Assembly: GCA_009733715.1 (NCBI GenBank)
Contig: WMKJ01000118.1
Span: 1-36,784, forward strand
DNA: 36,784 nucleotides
Reading direction: 5' to 3'
Source: Herpomyces periplanetae
Lineage: Eukaryota > Ascomycota > Laboulbeniomycetes > Herpomycetales > Herpomycetaceae
The notes below the pieces were generated by a model. It had not been told where the DNA came from, did not search any database, and saw nothing but the letters and a program-made list of their open reading frames with translations. Within the stretch, counting starts at the first letter, position 1. The number at the start of each line of letters is the position of its first letter. Positions 1 to 10,400 of the stretch are shown here, piece after piece. A program made the translations under genes and the position numbers.

Positions 1-517
1 ACTATCAAAGGTTTCATTACGGTAGCGTCACTGCTAACCGATCGTATATCATCTGCAAAATTTTTCATTCCTTTTCAGAGTTATCATCCGATACGTGATA
101 GCAATGAATGCCCTGATTGTCTATGCCTTTGAGGTGTTGTTACGCGCTTATTCAAGCGTACACGCAGATGCATGCATCCGTATAACAACCCATATCAGCA
201 ATAAATCCGATAAAATATAAATTAAGAATCAAAAAACATATAACAAGACTGGACAATAAAGAATTCGAAGAAAATAAAATAACAGTTGGAAAACAAGAAT
301 CAGTTAAAAAAAAAGATTTTGAAAATTTCGTGATGCTCCACCGAAAATTCCCAAGGGAATGCACAGCCACATATATGCCGATATATGGCACGTGAATAGT
401 CACGTGATAGAACACGGGAATGCGTGAGACTTTGGGAGAAACGCGAAATGGCTTCAGAGAATTATTTTATAGAAAATATTTAAATGGCGCTTGCATTCGA
501 AGGTATATTTAAATAAT
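1..517 (+). promoter_or_regulatory. Upstream region of the uL3m gene with two CACGTG palindromes
   Basis: No gene is supported here. Two CACGTG hexamers lie at 389-394 and 401-406, about 110-130 bp before the chosen start codon of uL3m. The stretch is AT-rich, and the only open frame of any size (reverse strand, 152-415) has no recognisable protein features. A short ATG at 484 opens a 10-codon frame just ahead of the gene; it could be a small upstream ORF or a first exon (see the uL3m entry). Confidence 0.45.
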
Positions 518-1557
518 ATGATTTTTTCAGTGGCTTTAGGAAAGTCTAACTTGGCTAATGATATATTATATAAAGGATTTGGTCAATTGAGAAGAAGCCG
601 AATATTTTTATCGCGTGCTGTACGTCAAAGGTTTATAAGATCAATTGTGCGACCATTTGATGAGCGAAAGTTAGATAGTATAGCAGGAAGACCTCCTCTG
701 CATGCATCTCAAGAGGGGGCTCATTCAAGAATTACAAAAAATCTTCCCTTACGAACGGGGATAATAGCTAAAAAATGCGGTATGACGGCATACTTTGATG
801 CTGAGACGGGTAAACGAACACCTGTCACGATCTTACAAACATCCGAACTACAAGTTATTTATAACAAAACGCAGGAAAAGCATGGATATTGGGCGGTTCA
901 ACTTGGGATGGGTAAAAAACATCCTCGAAATGTGACGAAGCCCGAGTTGGGTCATTTTGCTGTTGCTAATGTAACACCAAAGCGTAAAATAATGGAATTT
1001 CGAGTTAAAGACGAGTTAGGATTATTACCGATAGGCACGACAATAAAGGCAGACTGGCTAAAAGTTGGCGGCTACGTTGACATTCAGGGCACTTGCAAGG
1101 GAAAAGGATTCGCAGGTGTAGGTTGACATTTGTTGTTGCGTTATTGACTTAATTTGCTCGGGTGAATTCAATTTAAAATGTTCATGGAAAGCTCACCAAA
1201 ATGATTTAGGGAATGAAACTTCATGGATGGTCAGGCCAACCTGCTTCACACGGTCAATCTTTAACTCACCGTACAATGGGGTCAGCTGGTGGTTCTCAAG
1301 GTAGTGGATCTAGAGTTATACCGGGAAAAAAGATGCCTGGCCGTATGGGCAATCATAAAGTTACCGTTAAAAATTCGCGAATTGTGTTTACTGATAAAAA
1401 ACATGATTATATCGTTGTTGCAGGTTGCGTTCCAGGTCCGATTGGAAGTTTTTTAAAGTTGAAAGACGCATTACAAAAACCTTGGCCTACAGAATCCCAT
1501 GAACCCGCAGAGTCCGAGATTCGTAAAACCGATATAACTACATCACAGCATAAGTAA
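518..1557 (+). CDS. MRPL3: Mitochondrial large-subunit ribosomal protein uL3m, two exons
   Basis: Structural protein of the mitochondrial ribosome large subunit (uL3 family; human MRPL3, yeast MRPL9), binding 23S-type rRNA near the peptidyl-transferase centre. I place exons at 518-1117 and 1210-1557, giving 315 residues. The intron 1118-1209 starts GTAGGT and ends TTAG, is in phase 0, and joins GKGFAG to GMKLHGW. The join restores the uL3 core GKGFAG..KxHG..GQPASHG, followed by KKMPGRMGNHKVTVKN. The N-terminal 50 residues are rich in Arg, Ser and hydrophobics and poor in acids, as expected of a mitochondrial presequence. The start is uncertain: ATG 518 is the simplest. ATG 484 would fit in phase only with a 28-nt intron (503-530), which is shorter than any other intron here. 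Family identity is very secure. Confidence 0.92.
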
Positions 1558-2493
1558 AAAGTAGGATTATTTTAGTTTCCCACTCTATGAGAAGGGGGTT
1601 TACCGTAATTCTGAGGTCTGGAACAATACATTTCAGGAAGCAGAATAACAAATGTTAATGGGCATGCTGATGCAGAGGGCGGTATCGGGTCTTCTCAGTG
1701 TCACTGTATGTATTAGATGGTTCGGATATGGTGTGTGTATATACGTAGCACCAGTGATATAGATATGTATCGAATCATGCTGTATTGTAGCAGCTTATAA
1801 TCCAGAAGGGGATATGGAAGCGCGTATGATTGCGAATTTATATCAAAGAAAATAAGCGGTTTGAAAGTAATCATTTCAAAAACGGTTAGTGATAAAACGT
1901 ATTGGGCGAGATATAAGATGTAGACAAAACATAATAATTTTGTGTTGCATTTTAGATTATGCGGTGAGACGGAATAGAATAAGGTTAACCGTAGTAGAGA
2001 ATGACAAAGTAAACTTATGTACGGAGTACATAAAACGATATATAGAACTGAGCGATTTATTGCACCCAATAACATAGGAATAGTCGAGTACGGACACGAG
2101 AATTATGCAATTAAAAACTTAACCCAAAAAGATTCAAGTTTTACTTTAAAATAAGTAATCGTGGCCATTGTGCATAGAAGCAAGGAATATCTAACATAAA
2201 CAAATACAAGGTAAGAAAAACTAAATAAAAAAAAATGTGTAATTAATAGAATTCGAATTAAGCGTCAAAAACCATTCACGATACCAAAAATGTCACGAAA
2301 GTTTCGCGGTTTGAAAAAGGCTACTCACGTGAACATATTACACGTGAGTCGTGTGGCACGTGGTGGGAGTCATGTGATTGGATTTTTGGGACGCGAAGCG
2401 CGGTGGAGATGAAGATGATGGAATGTATGGGAAAATTAACGATATATTTGCGAAAAGGAAAATTTAAATGATTAAGAAACAGTTGGAATAGCA
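1558..2493 (+). promoter_or_regulatory. Gap between uL3m and bL17m with a triple CACGTG cluster
   Basis: The gap holds the uL3m 3' end and the bL17m promoter. Three CACGTG hexamers lie within 37 bp at 2326-2331, 2341-2346 and 2357-2362, about 130-170 bp before the bL17m start. The first two form part of imperfectly mirrored TCACGTGA-like sites. Open frames at 1713-2075 (-) and 1889-2077 (+) overlap each other and show no protein signature, so I leave them out. Confidence 0.5.
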
Positions 2494-3264
2494 ATGGGAT
2501 TTCGACATTTGTCACGCAAATCATCACATCGGAAAGCATTATTACGAAATTTGGTGGATTCATTATTCGAATATGAATCGATTAAAACTACGTGGCCAAA
2601 AGCTAAAGAAGCACAGCGACTGGCGGACAAATTGATAACGTTGGGCAAAAAAAACACAGAAGATAGTCGTAGACAAGCTACAAGAATATTTTTTGTAAGT
2701 CATTGAAAATATTTAATACGAGATTGATTTGGCTGTATAACATTATAATAATGCATTAAGGTATAGCGACCTCATTTGCTCGTGCCAAAATTATTTGGCA
2801 TGTTAAGTGAAAGATATAAAGATAGACCTGGTGGTTATACGCGAGTTTTGCGTATAGATCCAATTAAAGAGGATCAGGCACCCTCTGCTATACTTGAATT
2901 AGTAGACAATCCAAAAGATGCACGGCTCAATTTAACGGCCAAAGCTATTGCACTAGCTCGCTTGAAAAATGAGGAAATACCGGATAAAACACGCCTACAC
3001 ATAAAGAAAGTGTGTCGTTATCGTGCGGATGGTGAAGCTTTGCTCAGCGATGTAGTGCGTCAATTCGAGAAATATCGATTAAACGAAGATGGAGAATTGG
3101 TAGGGGATGACCAAGTCAGAGAAAAGCGTAAAGTCTATCCTCCAGCACCGCGTCCAACGCGGGAACAACGACGTCAGCAAAAGTTGGCGCATAGAGCGTT
3201 ACGACGGGAGCAGCGATTGAAAGATCGTATGAAGTTGCGGGAAAAGAATGTCCCAAGTATTTAA
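2494..3264 (+). CDS. MRPL17: Mitochondrial large-subunit ribosomal protein bL17m, two exons
   Basis: Mitochondrial ribosomal protein of the bL17 family (human MRPL17, yeast MRPL8), located near the polypeptide exit region. Exon 1 (2494-2694) opens [20 protein letters not shown], close to the bacterial L17 start with its H-R...H-R..LLRNL pattern, so no cleavable presequence is visible. The intron 2695-2766 has a perfect GTAAGT donor and a TATAG acceptor; the earlier AAG at 2758-2760 would give an immediate stop. Exon 2 (2767-3264) continues [10 protein letters not shown], then [14 protein letters not shown], the family's second hallmark. The product is 232 residues. The bacterial-length core ends around residue 120. 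A basic, charged C-terminal extension of roughly 100 residues follows, as seen in fungal mitochondrial homologues. It lies head-to-tail behind another mitoribosomal gene. Confidence 0.93.
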
Positions 3265-3689
3265 CAAGAATTGCCTGACAACCAACTGGCTACGGGACAC
3301 GGTCGGAAGCTAACTCGTCGTGACTCTACACTGACATTATTCTATGAATTTTTTTCACTTTATACGCTGGAAAAGGGAAGACTGGAATGAAATGAGTTAA
3401 CTAAACTTAACATAAAAATTAAAGGAGGATACTGGCCCGCTTGTTTGCCTAGCGCAAGGAATGATTTATAGCATCAGATATGTAGTGAAGTTTTACGTTA
3501 CTTTAAAACAAAATTATCATTAACTTTGAAATTGGACTCTGCGTCCCACGGGCTACGCGAGTATAATACTCTGCAATGCTCAAATTATTATATCCGACTT
3601 AATTATCGGGAATATTTACTGTCAAACGTGGACACAGCAAGTTGTCGTGCAAGATAGTATCGAATTATTCCGACGATCCTTGCTATTGA
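3265..3689. other. Convergent 3' gap between bL17m and the unknown reverse-strand gene
   Basis: The 425 bp between two converging stop codons must hold both 3' untranslated regions. I see no open frame, repeat or RNA-like structure in it. Confidence 0.5.
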
Positions 3690-4577
3690 TCAGAGGGCTC
3701 CATTGGAGTCGTTTATACATGAGTTAACATTACCGTATTCATGATTTAACATTTCGAGGTACTTTAGAGTGTGAAGCCAAGTTGCGCGATTTGATTTATC
3801 GGGGGCTTTGAGATGCAAGATCTGTGGCTTTGGCTGAGGTACACATAAAACTTGAACAGAAGTACACTTATCTTGTAAACTTTTAATAGTACTAGATGGG
3901 GGTTCATCTGATTCTTCATGCCATGATCGATTACTCAGGCCATTTACGCATGGAGTTTTTACATCAGAATTGAGAGCTGTGTTTGCCGTTTTAGACTGAC
4001 TGTGAGGGTAGCTTGACTTTGATAAGTTTTGAATTTTGACTTTTGCCGTAGCCATTCCTTTTTTAGGATAAAATTCTGAATACCATGAAGTTAAATCACC
4101 ACCGAATGTATGATCTTCATCATCATATGAAGAATCGGGTACAAATGGTGTGTTTAAAGCAGATTTAGCCAAATTTGTAGCCGTTTGATATGTATACGGA
4201 CAATAGGTAGTTGTGGGAGAATATGGATCGTGCTGTAAGGCCATGGCTTCGTGATAAGTATCCGAAATTTTAGATGAAGGTAAAGTACGTGTATTTTGTG
4301 GTCTTTCATGGTGAATCTTTAACGTAGAAGGCAATCTTATATCTGCGGTATTACGGGCATCGCTGGTGTACGAACCATGCGGAGCCGAGTTGATATTTGG
4401 AACTGTAACTGAAATTTGGTTACAGGTAACAGTAGTATGGCTAGATAAGTCGAGTCCAATTAAATCCTGTGCAGCTCCTTGTACTGTGGATGCCATAGGG
4501 GTAGAAGTATCCCGAATTTGGTACGGGGAAGTATCATTTAAGCTCAATGATTTTGTAGAAGGGTTTTTATCCAACAT
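3690..4577 (-). CDS. Hypothetical Ser/Thr/Pro-rich protein, 295 residues
   Basis: I do not recognise this protein. The frame is uninterrupted from ATG (4575-4577) to TGA (3690-3692). It is polar and low in hydrophobic segments, with no signal peptide or membrane helix. Ser, Thr, Asn and Pro dominate the first 230 residues, which look disordered. An acidic-aromatic patch, DSSYDDEDHTFGGDLTSWY, sits near residues 146-164, and the last about 50 residues (IKSLQDKCTSVQVLCV.. then NRATWLHTLKYLEMLNHEYG) are more ordered and could be a short folded or peptide-binding tail. Length, clean ATG and an upstream CACGTG at 4915-4920 support a real gene. Disorder suggests a regulatory or scaffold protein, but that is inference only. 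Confidence 0.6.
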   Translation of the reverse strand: MLDKNPSTKSLSLNDTSPYQIRDTSTPMASTVQGAAQDLIGLDLSSHTTVTCNQISVTVPNINSAPHGSYTSDARNTADIRLPSTLKIHHERPQNTRTLPSSKISDTYHEAMALQHDPYSPTTTYCPYTYQTATNLAKSALNTPFVPDSSYDDEDHTFGGDLTSWYSEFYPKKGMATAKVKIQNLSKSSYPHSQSKTANTALNSDVKTPCVNGLSNRSWHEESDEPPSSTIKSLQDKCTSVQVLCVPQPKPQILHLKAPDKSNRATWLHTLKYLEMLNHEYGNVNSCINDSNGAL

Positions 4578-5243
4578 GATAACTTGAGTAATAAATAATT
4601 ATTTATTTATTTCAATCTCGGATTTCATAAAAATAAATCGATAATATATAAGAATTTGAAATCCCCAAAAGGTTTGTAAAAGACTTCACATAAACATTGA
4701 CCCGTTTCCCAATTAATTCGGCTCCAAATATAAAATCTTTCATTATTGCATCAATCAACTCTGATAAATCACTCCCATTTAACAAAAATAAACCCCTTCA
4801 AGTACTCAAACATATATTTTAGTGTAACGAATTTATATAATAAAGAAAACTTCCCCATCATCTTCATCCAGATCATCCCGCGATTCTTCCAAATCCCTTC
4901 CCCCCGGTGGTGCGCACGTGACACCGTGTGTACTGATTAGTAAGGTAATCCGTCGAAGGAAGGATTCGCGATGATCAAGGGACGAATGAGCAATTGATGA
5001 ATGGAAAATGGTAGATATTTTTTACAGGATAAAGGATATTGAATATGGCTTACTACTTATGTAGGGTTTTCATGTTGATGATACAATGACGAAAGCTAAT
5101 GTATGGAAAATATTGCAAATGTTTATGAAAAATGCTGGTAACAGGATATGAACGCTAAAGTATATATAACAGGGGAAAATATTCCAGGTAAATTTAACCA
5201 ATGTCATGATGTAGAAAAAATGAAGAGTGATTACAGGTTAAAT
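4578..5243 (-). promoter_or_regulatory. Promoter of the hypothetical gene, with CACGTG
   Basis: AT-rich 666-bp gap between two reverse-strand genes. It contains CACGTG at 4915-4920, about 340 bp upstream of the hypothetical gene's start, and the 3' end of the SNARE gene. The open frame at 4746-4940 (+) is composition-driven and lacks protein features. Confidence 0.4.
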
Positions 5244-6148
5244 TCATGTTAAAGCAATGGTTAATACTATTAAGGTAAATAAGGCAGCTAAAATGGTTAG
5301 TATTAAACAGGAACGATTTCTTGCATTGCGCTGATAACGGGCAGCTTGAATTAGTTCGACTTGTGCACGTTGTGTATTATCTTTAACACCTTCAACGGCT
5401 TCTGATATGATGTCAAGTTGACCACCTTGCTCATGAATAAGATGAGCAACATCTTGGAATAATTCGTTAAGTTGTAAAACTGATTGTTCAATATTTCGAA
5501 TTTCTGCTTCCCGATTGAGAATTAAATTTTCTTGATAGTCCACTTCCTCTCGGTTTGCTAATGCCATATCAAGTTGTTCATGCTGTTGTTGATTTTCTTG
5601 ACTTGATGATGTGTTGGATAAATCTTGTTGTTGACTTTGTTGACTATTTAAAGCTGCACGAGCTGTAGCTGTTGATAGATTTTCCTTATTAATGGCTTCA
5701 TTCTGAAGTTGTTGAAAATCGGCTAATAAAGTTTGATATTCTCGATTAAGCTTAGACTGAATACACCTTTGAGTATACTAAAATACACAAAACTTTAGCC
5801 CAAATACCCTTGGAAAATTTCCCCAAATTATACTCTTTCCTCAATAAACTAACTTACCGAAAGGTTTGTCTCTGCAATAATTAACTTCAAACTTGGTACG
5901 GCGTTTTTAAATCCCGTTCCAGTTTCATCAATAAGATTTTTAATTCTTTCACGTACTCGTAAAGTTTCTCGTTTGGTTCCCAATAATGGTATCTGTTTAG
6001 ACAATCTAGACACATTTTCCGTTAAATTAGAAAGTTGCTCCGATAGCTCATGAACAACTTGATCAAACGCCGGATTATCACTATAAGATGAGCTGCCACC
6101 CACTTCATCTCTATACCCTTCAGTATAACGTGCATGAGTAAACGACAT
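5244..6148 (-). CDS. Qa-SNARE syntaxin, Pep12/Vam3/syntaxin-7 type, two exons
   Basis: Endosomal/vacuolar target SNARE that drives membrane fusion. Exon 1 is 6148-5858 and exon 2 is 5777-5244. The intron 5778-5857 has a GTAAGT donor and TTTTAG acceptor, and the splice is in phase 0. The spliced product is 274 residues. Residues about 25-110 are an N-terminal helical (Habc-like) region. Residues about 135-165 are Gln/Ser-rich linker. Residues about 182-244 form the SNARE helix, containing REAEIRNIEQSVLQLNELFQ and the central-layer Gln of HEQG at about 214. Residues 253-274 are a C-terminal tail anchor. The sequence around the 0-layer resembles syntaxin-7 and Pep12 rather than plasma-membrane Sso or Golgi Sed5 types. 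It is divergent from NDC1, sharing a 680-bp intergenic region. Confidence 0.9.
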
Positions 6149-6828
6149 GATTTCAACAATTTTTCCCTTTAAATTTCCTCACCACTACCATCAACACTTT
6201 AAATTCAACATCACCAATACCGAATGCTCATTCCAAACCTCCAAAATCCCCCAAAATCATCCTTAACATCCCATCCTATCATTTCACGTGACCATTACTA
6301 AGCTATATTGTCTGTTTCAGCCCTATACATCCCAACCGTTCTCCGCCATTCCAATCATCGTACACGTGACTAGAAATATGAAACAAGCTTGTTTGGCGGG
6401 ATTAAGAGTTGGGATGTTAGGTTGAGAAGTTGGTTTCACAGTGAAAACGTTTTACCAGGATCTTTAATTTTTTTCCCCAGCTTACAAATATTAGTATGCA
6501 TTTCGGAAATATAATTTTACAGTACTTAGAAGTCAGGTGACTCTCTTAAGAATGTGTGTTATTTTCGGTTAAACGCGTTGAAAAGTTTTTTCACGATGAT
6601 TAAAATATTAAAAGTTGACTGCGCTTGAATATCCTCGATAAATTTATTTTACGGAATTGGTTTAGTTTTACGATATGCAATTAATTGGTGGTGTCAATCG
6701 ATATCATTTTATTTGACTTTTTTTATGTCACATTAAATTTTGTTTTTTAAAATATAAAAAGTTAACGGTTATCATGGAAGTGTACCGCTGAAAATTTTTT
6801 AGTTGATAATCAAGCAACACTTGTGATC
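6149..6828. promoter_or_regulatory. Divergent promoter region of the SNARE and NDC1 genes
   Basis: The 680-bp gap separates two outward-reading genes. CACGTG occurs at 6295-6300 and 6363-6368, both nearer the SNARE side. The half next to NDC1 is very AT-rich, with T-runs around 6460-6480 and 6716-6750. No coding frame is supported. Confidence 0.5.
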
Positions 6829-8970
6829 ATGACAGTTTCAACAAACCGTGTGACTACGTATTCGGCTCCTCGCCCGTATAGTAGTTTTTTAACGCCGGCC
6901 CTACACATTTGCTTTGTCAAAGCAGCTTGCGTTTCGTACAGTTTTTGTTACATTTTAGGCTTCGTGATTGGCAAATGGTCACTTTGGGCAATAGCTCCTT
7001 TGCGATCTAACTTACTATTCATACCCTGCTTCTGCATATTTATGGCTTTATTAGGGAAAAAGCATATAGGAGTTCGCACTGGCGTATCCAGTTTTTCTAT
7101 ATTAGTGCGCGAAATTACAAGTTGGTCATCCATTCAATCTTGTGCGTGGTGCATGTTGTCCTGTTTTTTATATGCAGAAGTTTACATGTGGTACGCAGGT
7201 GAGGATTCAGGTTTCCAATGGATTGAAATGGGCCGACCTTACGAAAGGCCCTGGCTAAATGAGCGACCGGTTTTTTTAAGAACTATGTTTCTTTACTTGG
7301 GTTTTGTATTAAATGCTCGTTATATTTACCTTGACATCAACCAAATTCTTCTACCGCCACCTGGTCCTGAACGTTATCAAAGTATTAAGTCTTCCCGAAA
7401 ACCTTCCGATAGGATAAAAAACGGTCTAAAACCCCTGGTTATAGATTGTTTAATAACTACTACATTTACCGGAATTTCCGGTCTGCTAATTTACTATTTT
7501 TGCCTACGAAGTATATCGTGGGGAATATCAAATATGGTCTTTCGCAACTTTTTGGGCTTACCGCGTACCTCACGACCTGGGCAACTATCTTCCGTTGGTG
7601 AACTCATATTTAAACATTTGTTTCTCCAATCATTTTTGTGCAGTTTTATGCTTGGAATTACGGGTTTGTGCTTCAATGCCTACTTATCGAGTCCGTTGTG
7701 TAAAAAGGGTTACTTATTAACCGATGATTCGTCGAATCCAAACGGCAGTCTATTGCAGGGGTTAAAATCTCATCGTGAAATAAACAAAGCTCTCGCTTTC
7801 TATGAACTGGCATTGCTGTCGTATACTTCACCACGGCGCCGTGAATTAATTTATAGTCAGATTAACGATCGATTTGGGGAGCTTTCAATGTTTGAAGAAT
7901 TACTTCAAGCTTCTTTAGATGAAATTTCGGGTATATTAAAGCGAATATTAAAGTCAAAAGTTTGCTTGGAGATTCATAGTGGTACAGAAGTTTATAACAT
8001 GGATAGTGTTAGCACGTTACCTAAGATTGTTCCAGCACTTGATACTGAACCAATTTTGCAGCCTCCGACGTCTCCTAGTAGATTGAAGGCTACAGTTGAT
8101 GGTATGATAAAGTATGAAAAGGGTGACAGTATAGCATCACCTAAATTTATTCAGGAGATTGTGGAGTTTGGCAACGAAAAAGTTTCACATCGATTAAATC
8201 GGTCGGTTAAGACAATCAAGTATGAATCGAATAGTTTGATGAAGAAGTTGTTGAATTCGGTGATTGGGAGACAGTTTCAACTAACGCGCTGGCGACAAGC
8301 TAATGTAACGATATGTAATTCTCCTTACAGCGAATCCGGAATTATAATGGATGCTGTTAACGCAATAACTAATCTGTGTATTGCGAGTTTAACAGAAGAC
8401 AGTTACGGTAAAGTTCAAAAAAATGTCGGTCGTATACTTCGACAGTTTTGCGATTGTCTTTCCAACATTCTTGACTATCTTGATCAATTACCCGTTCATT
8501 GGTCTGATACTTCAGGTCAATGTTCGGAAAAGCCTAAAAAGTCGAGTGATGGAAATTCAATGCCAAATATGGTACACATGAATGATATGTATAGATCATT
8601 CGGTGGAAGTAAGCTGAGGACAGTGCCACGGACACCTTCGCCGTCTCCGTCCCCTTCACCGTTATTGGGAGGTATGCGGGCACGTCGGCCAAAAGGGAAT
8701 AAACAGCGGGGTGATACTCCTGGTGATGCTGGGTTGAGGGAGCTTGGGACTAAAAATCCATCCGGCTTATCCATGTCGAAATCTGCATCATTACACAATG
8801 AGGATAATGTATCACTGGTGTACTGGGATGATCAAGTATCATTGATAATCGAGACATTTCGGACAGGAATCCGTGATTTACTGGATAATTTTGGTGAATT
8901 TGCGCAAGCTATAGGACTGAATGAGAATGATATTCGGTTGGCGACACGATTAATTGATCTATCGAGTTGA
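6829..8970 (+). CDS. NDC1: NDC1-type nuclear pore / spindle pole body membrane protein
   Basis: Integral nuclear-envelope protein (yeast Ndc1, fission yeast Cut11) that helps insert nuclear pores and spindle pole bodies. It is a single exon of 713 residues. I chose ATG 6829; the frame is open a few codons further upstream only through a GTG. The first 270 residues carry about six hydrophobic segments, as in the family. The conserved block ERPVFLRTMFLYLGFV lies before a loop with NQILLPPPGPERYQ. After the membrane part comes the family motif of the cytoplasmic half, with SLLQGLKSHREINKALAFYE, then LALLSYTSPRRRELIYSQIN. A run of Ser-Pro dipeptides (RTPSPSPSPSP, about residue 600) is followed by a basic patch. 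The C-terminus is helical. It follows the SNARE gene divergently. Confidence 0.9.
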   Translation: MTVSTNRVTTYSAPRPYSSFLTPALHICFVKAACVSYSFCYILGFVIGKWSLWAIAPLRSNLLFIPCFCIFMALLGKKHIGVRTGVSSFSILVREITSWSSIQSCAWCMLSCFLYAEVYMWYAGEDSGFQWIEMGRPYERPWLNERPVFLRTMFLYLGFVLNARYIYLDINQILLPPPGPERYQSIKSSRKPSDRIKNGLKPLVIDCLITTTFTGISGLLIYYFCLRSISWGISNMVFRNFLGLPRTSRPGQLSSVGELIFKHLFLQSFLCSFMLGITGLCFNAYLSSPLCKKGYLLTDDSSNPNGSLLQGLKSHREINKALAFYELALLSYTSPRRRELIYSQINDRFGELSMFEELLQASLDEISGILKRILKSKVCLEIHSGTEVYNMDSVSTLPKIVPALDTEPILQPPTSPSRLKATVDGMIKYEKGDSIASPKFIQEIVEFGNEKVSHRLNRSVKTIKYESNSLMKKLLNSVIGRQFQLTRWRQANVTICNSPYSESGIIMDAVNAITNLCIASLTEDSYGKVQKNVGRILRQFCDCLSNILDYLDQLPVHWSDTSGQCSEKPKKSSDGNSMPNMVHMNDMYRSFGGSKLRTVPRTPSPSPSPSPLLGGMRARRPKGNKQRGDTPGDAGLRELGTKNPSGLSMSKSASLHNEDNVSLVYWDDQVSLIIETFRTGIRDLLDNFGEFAQAIGLNENDIRLATRLIDLSS

Positions 8971-9239
8971 TGAAGAGCTCCCAATAGATTGAAATTTTAC
9001 CATTAATTCAATTTTGTTTATATCATAGTGAGAAAATATGTGTACGACAAGGGAAGGGAGAGGAGATGGTTGATAGTTTTGTTGGTGGTGGTGGAATAAG
9101 TTTATATTTCATTTTAAGTTTGAAGTTCTTAGCATTTTTTTCAAGTTATCCTTGTATAGACTAACATTCGATGATAGCTTGCCAATGTGAAACTAGACCA
9201 AGTATGATTGACGCGCAGTTTTACTTGTCTATAAAAGCT

Positions 9240-9345
9240 CTTTTATATATACGCATGCACGTGCACATGCCCTTGAACATGGTTGTGGCGGCACATACAT
9301 ATGTATAGGCATGCACGTGCACGCACACGCATATGCACACGCCGG
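9240..9345. repeat. Alternating purine-pyrimidine tract with a duplicated 14-mer
   Basis: The tract is built of TA, CA and CG dinucleotide steps. The 14-mer GCATGCACGTGCAC occurs at 9253-9266 and again at 9309-9322, each centred on CACGTG. Such alternation favours Z-form DNA and slippage. A forward/reverse open frame over this region encodes only Cys/Ala/His-rich low-complexity peptide and is not a gene. Confidence 0.7.
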
Positions 9346-10344
9346 AGCAAAGGCAATTGCGTAAGTTATCAATAATCCACCTGTTGTGTCTCTCCTTCCC
9401 AATGGCCGCTCCATTGTGGTGGCTTCGAAAAGCCATTATATAAGCTTGAAGTTTGCTGTAGGAAGAACAGGATTTTGGAAAATGCATATTGGTGAATGTG
9501 ATGTAGCCACTATACTCGGAATTCAGTACCTAGCTATTAACACTCATGCCAATCATGCTGTTCATTTCACATGCTGCATCCGCATCTCGCACTCTCATTT
9601 TCACCCACACTTGCCTACTTATCCAATACCCTATACACTGTTGCAGCCCACACAACAGCACGTGCTCTCTTGACGTCAGAATCCCGCGTGACACCTACTG
9701 GAGAAGCGTGTTTTTCCGGCCAGGCGATTGGTCACGTGAAGTTGTCCACACGCAGAAAATGGCGTCGAGTTTTTTTTGATTTTCATTTTTACCTCTTCAC
9801 TTTTTCTACAAACATACCTCAACTGTTTTTTCTCCTGTCTCATCCTTCGTAACTAAATTCATCTTCACATCATTACATTGTTTCTATATATCCTTTGATC
9901 GTGTTTTTCAGCCTCTTACCAATTTTCCGGCCTTCGTATTTACCCTTTTTTGGTATACATATATTCATATACATCTATTTTCTAGCCGGGTGCGCGTATT
10001 CATTTCATCGTAATAAACTTATTATTACGATATAGTTAACTCACTGCCTTTGTCTTCGGCCAATTTAGCCCCGTGCCATCAAAGAATTTATCTTAAATCG
10101 CTTTTCATACTGTATCGACTAATGCATTATTCATCTCCCTTCTCATCATCTCATCTCGCTTAACAACGGGATGTATACATCTCAATAACTAAAACAGTCT
10201 TCTATTTTATCTTTATACAACCCTCTTACACACTACAGTGTATACCTATTCCTATCCACCTGCTTTATTTCATCAATCTGGAGCCTCGTCCAAATCGTAT
10301 AAGTTATTACCCGTGAATTGCATTGCTAACTCCAATCATACTTA

Positions 10345-10400
10345 GTTATACGTGTGTACGTGCGTGTATGCGTACGTGCGTACATGCACGATCACGCGTT
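10345..10400. repeat. TG/CG alternating tract upstream of the VTC-like gene
   Basis: About 55 bp of almost uninterrupted purine-pyrimidine alternation (TACGTGTGTACGTGCGTG type) ends some 80 bp before the start codon. Similar shorter tracts occur at 29928-30000 and around 35325-35350 and 36027-36056. Confidence 0.6.

Noticed and set aside
1713-2077. Overlapping frames on both strands between uL3m and bL17m
   Set aside because: They overlap each other, lack motifs and lie where the 3' end and promoter are expected.
7494-7676. Reverse frames inside NDC1 (also 6948-7133 and 8517-8798)
   Set aside because: They are antisense shadows of a well-supported coding exon.
9221-9487. Reverse-strand frames of 61-88 codons rich in Cys, Ala and His
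   Set aside because: They translate the alternating TG/CA tract into low-complexity peptide; openness is a product of the repeat, not a gene.
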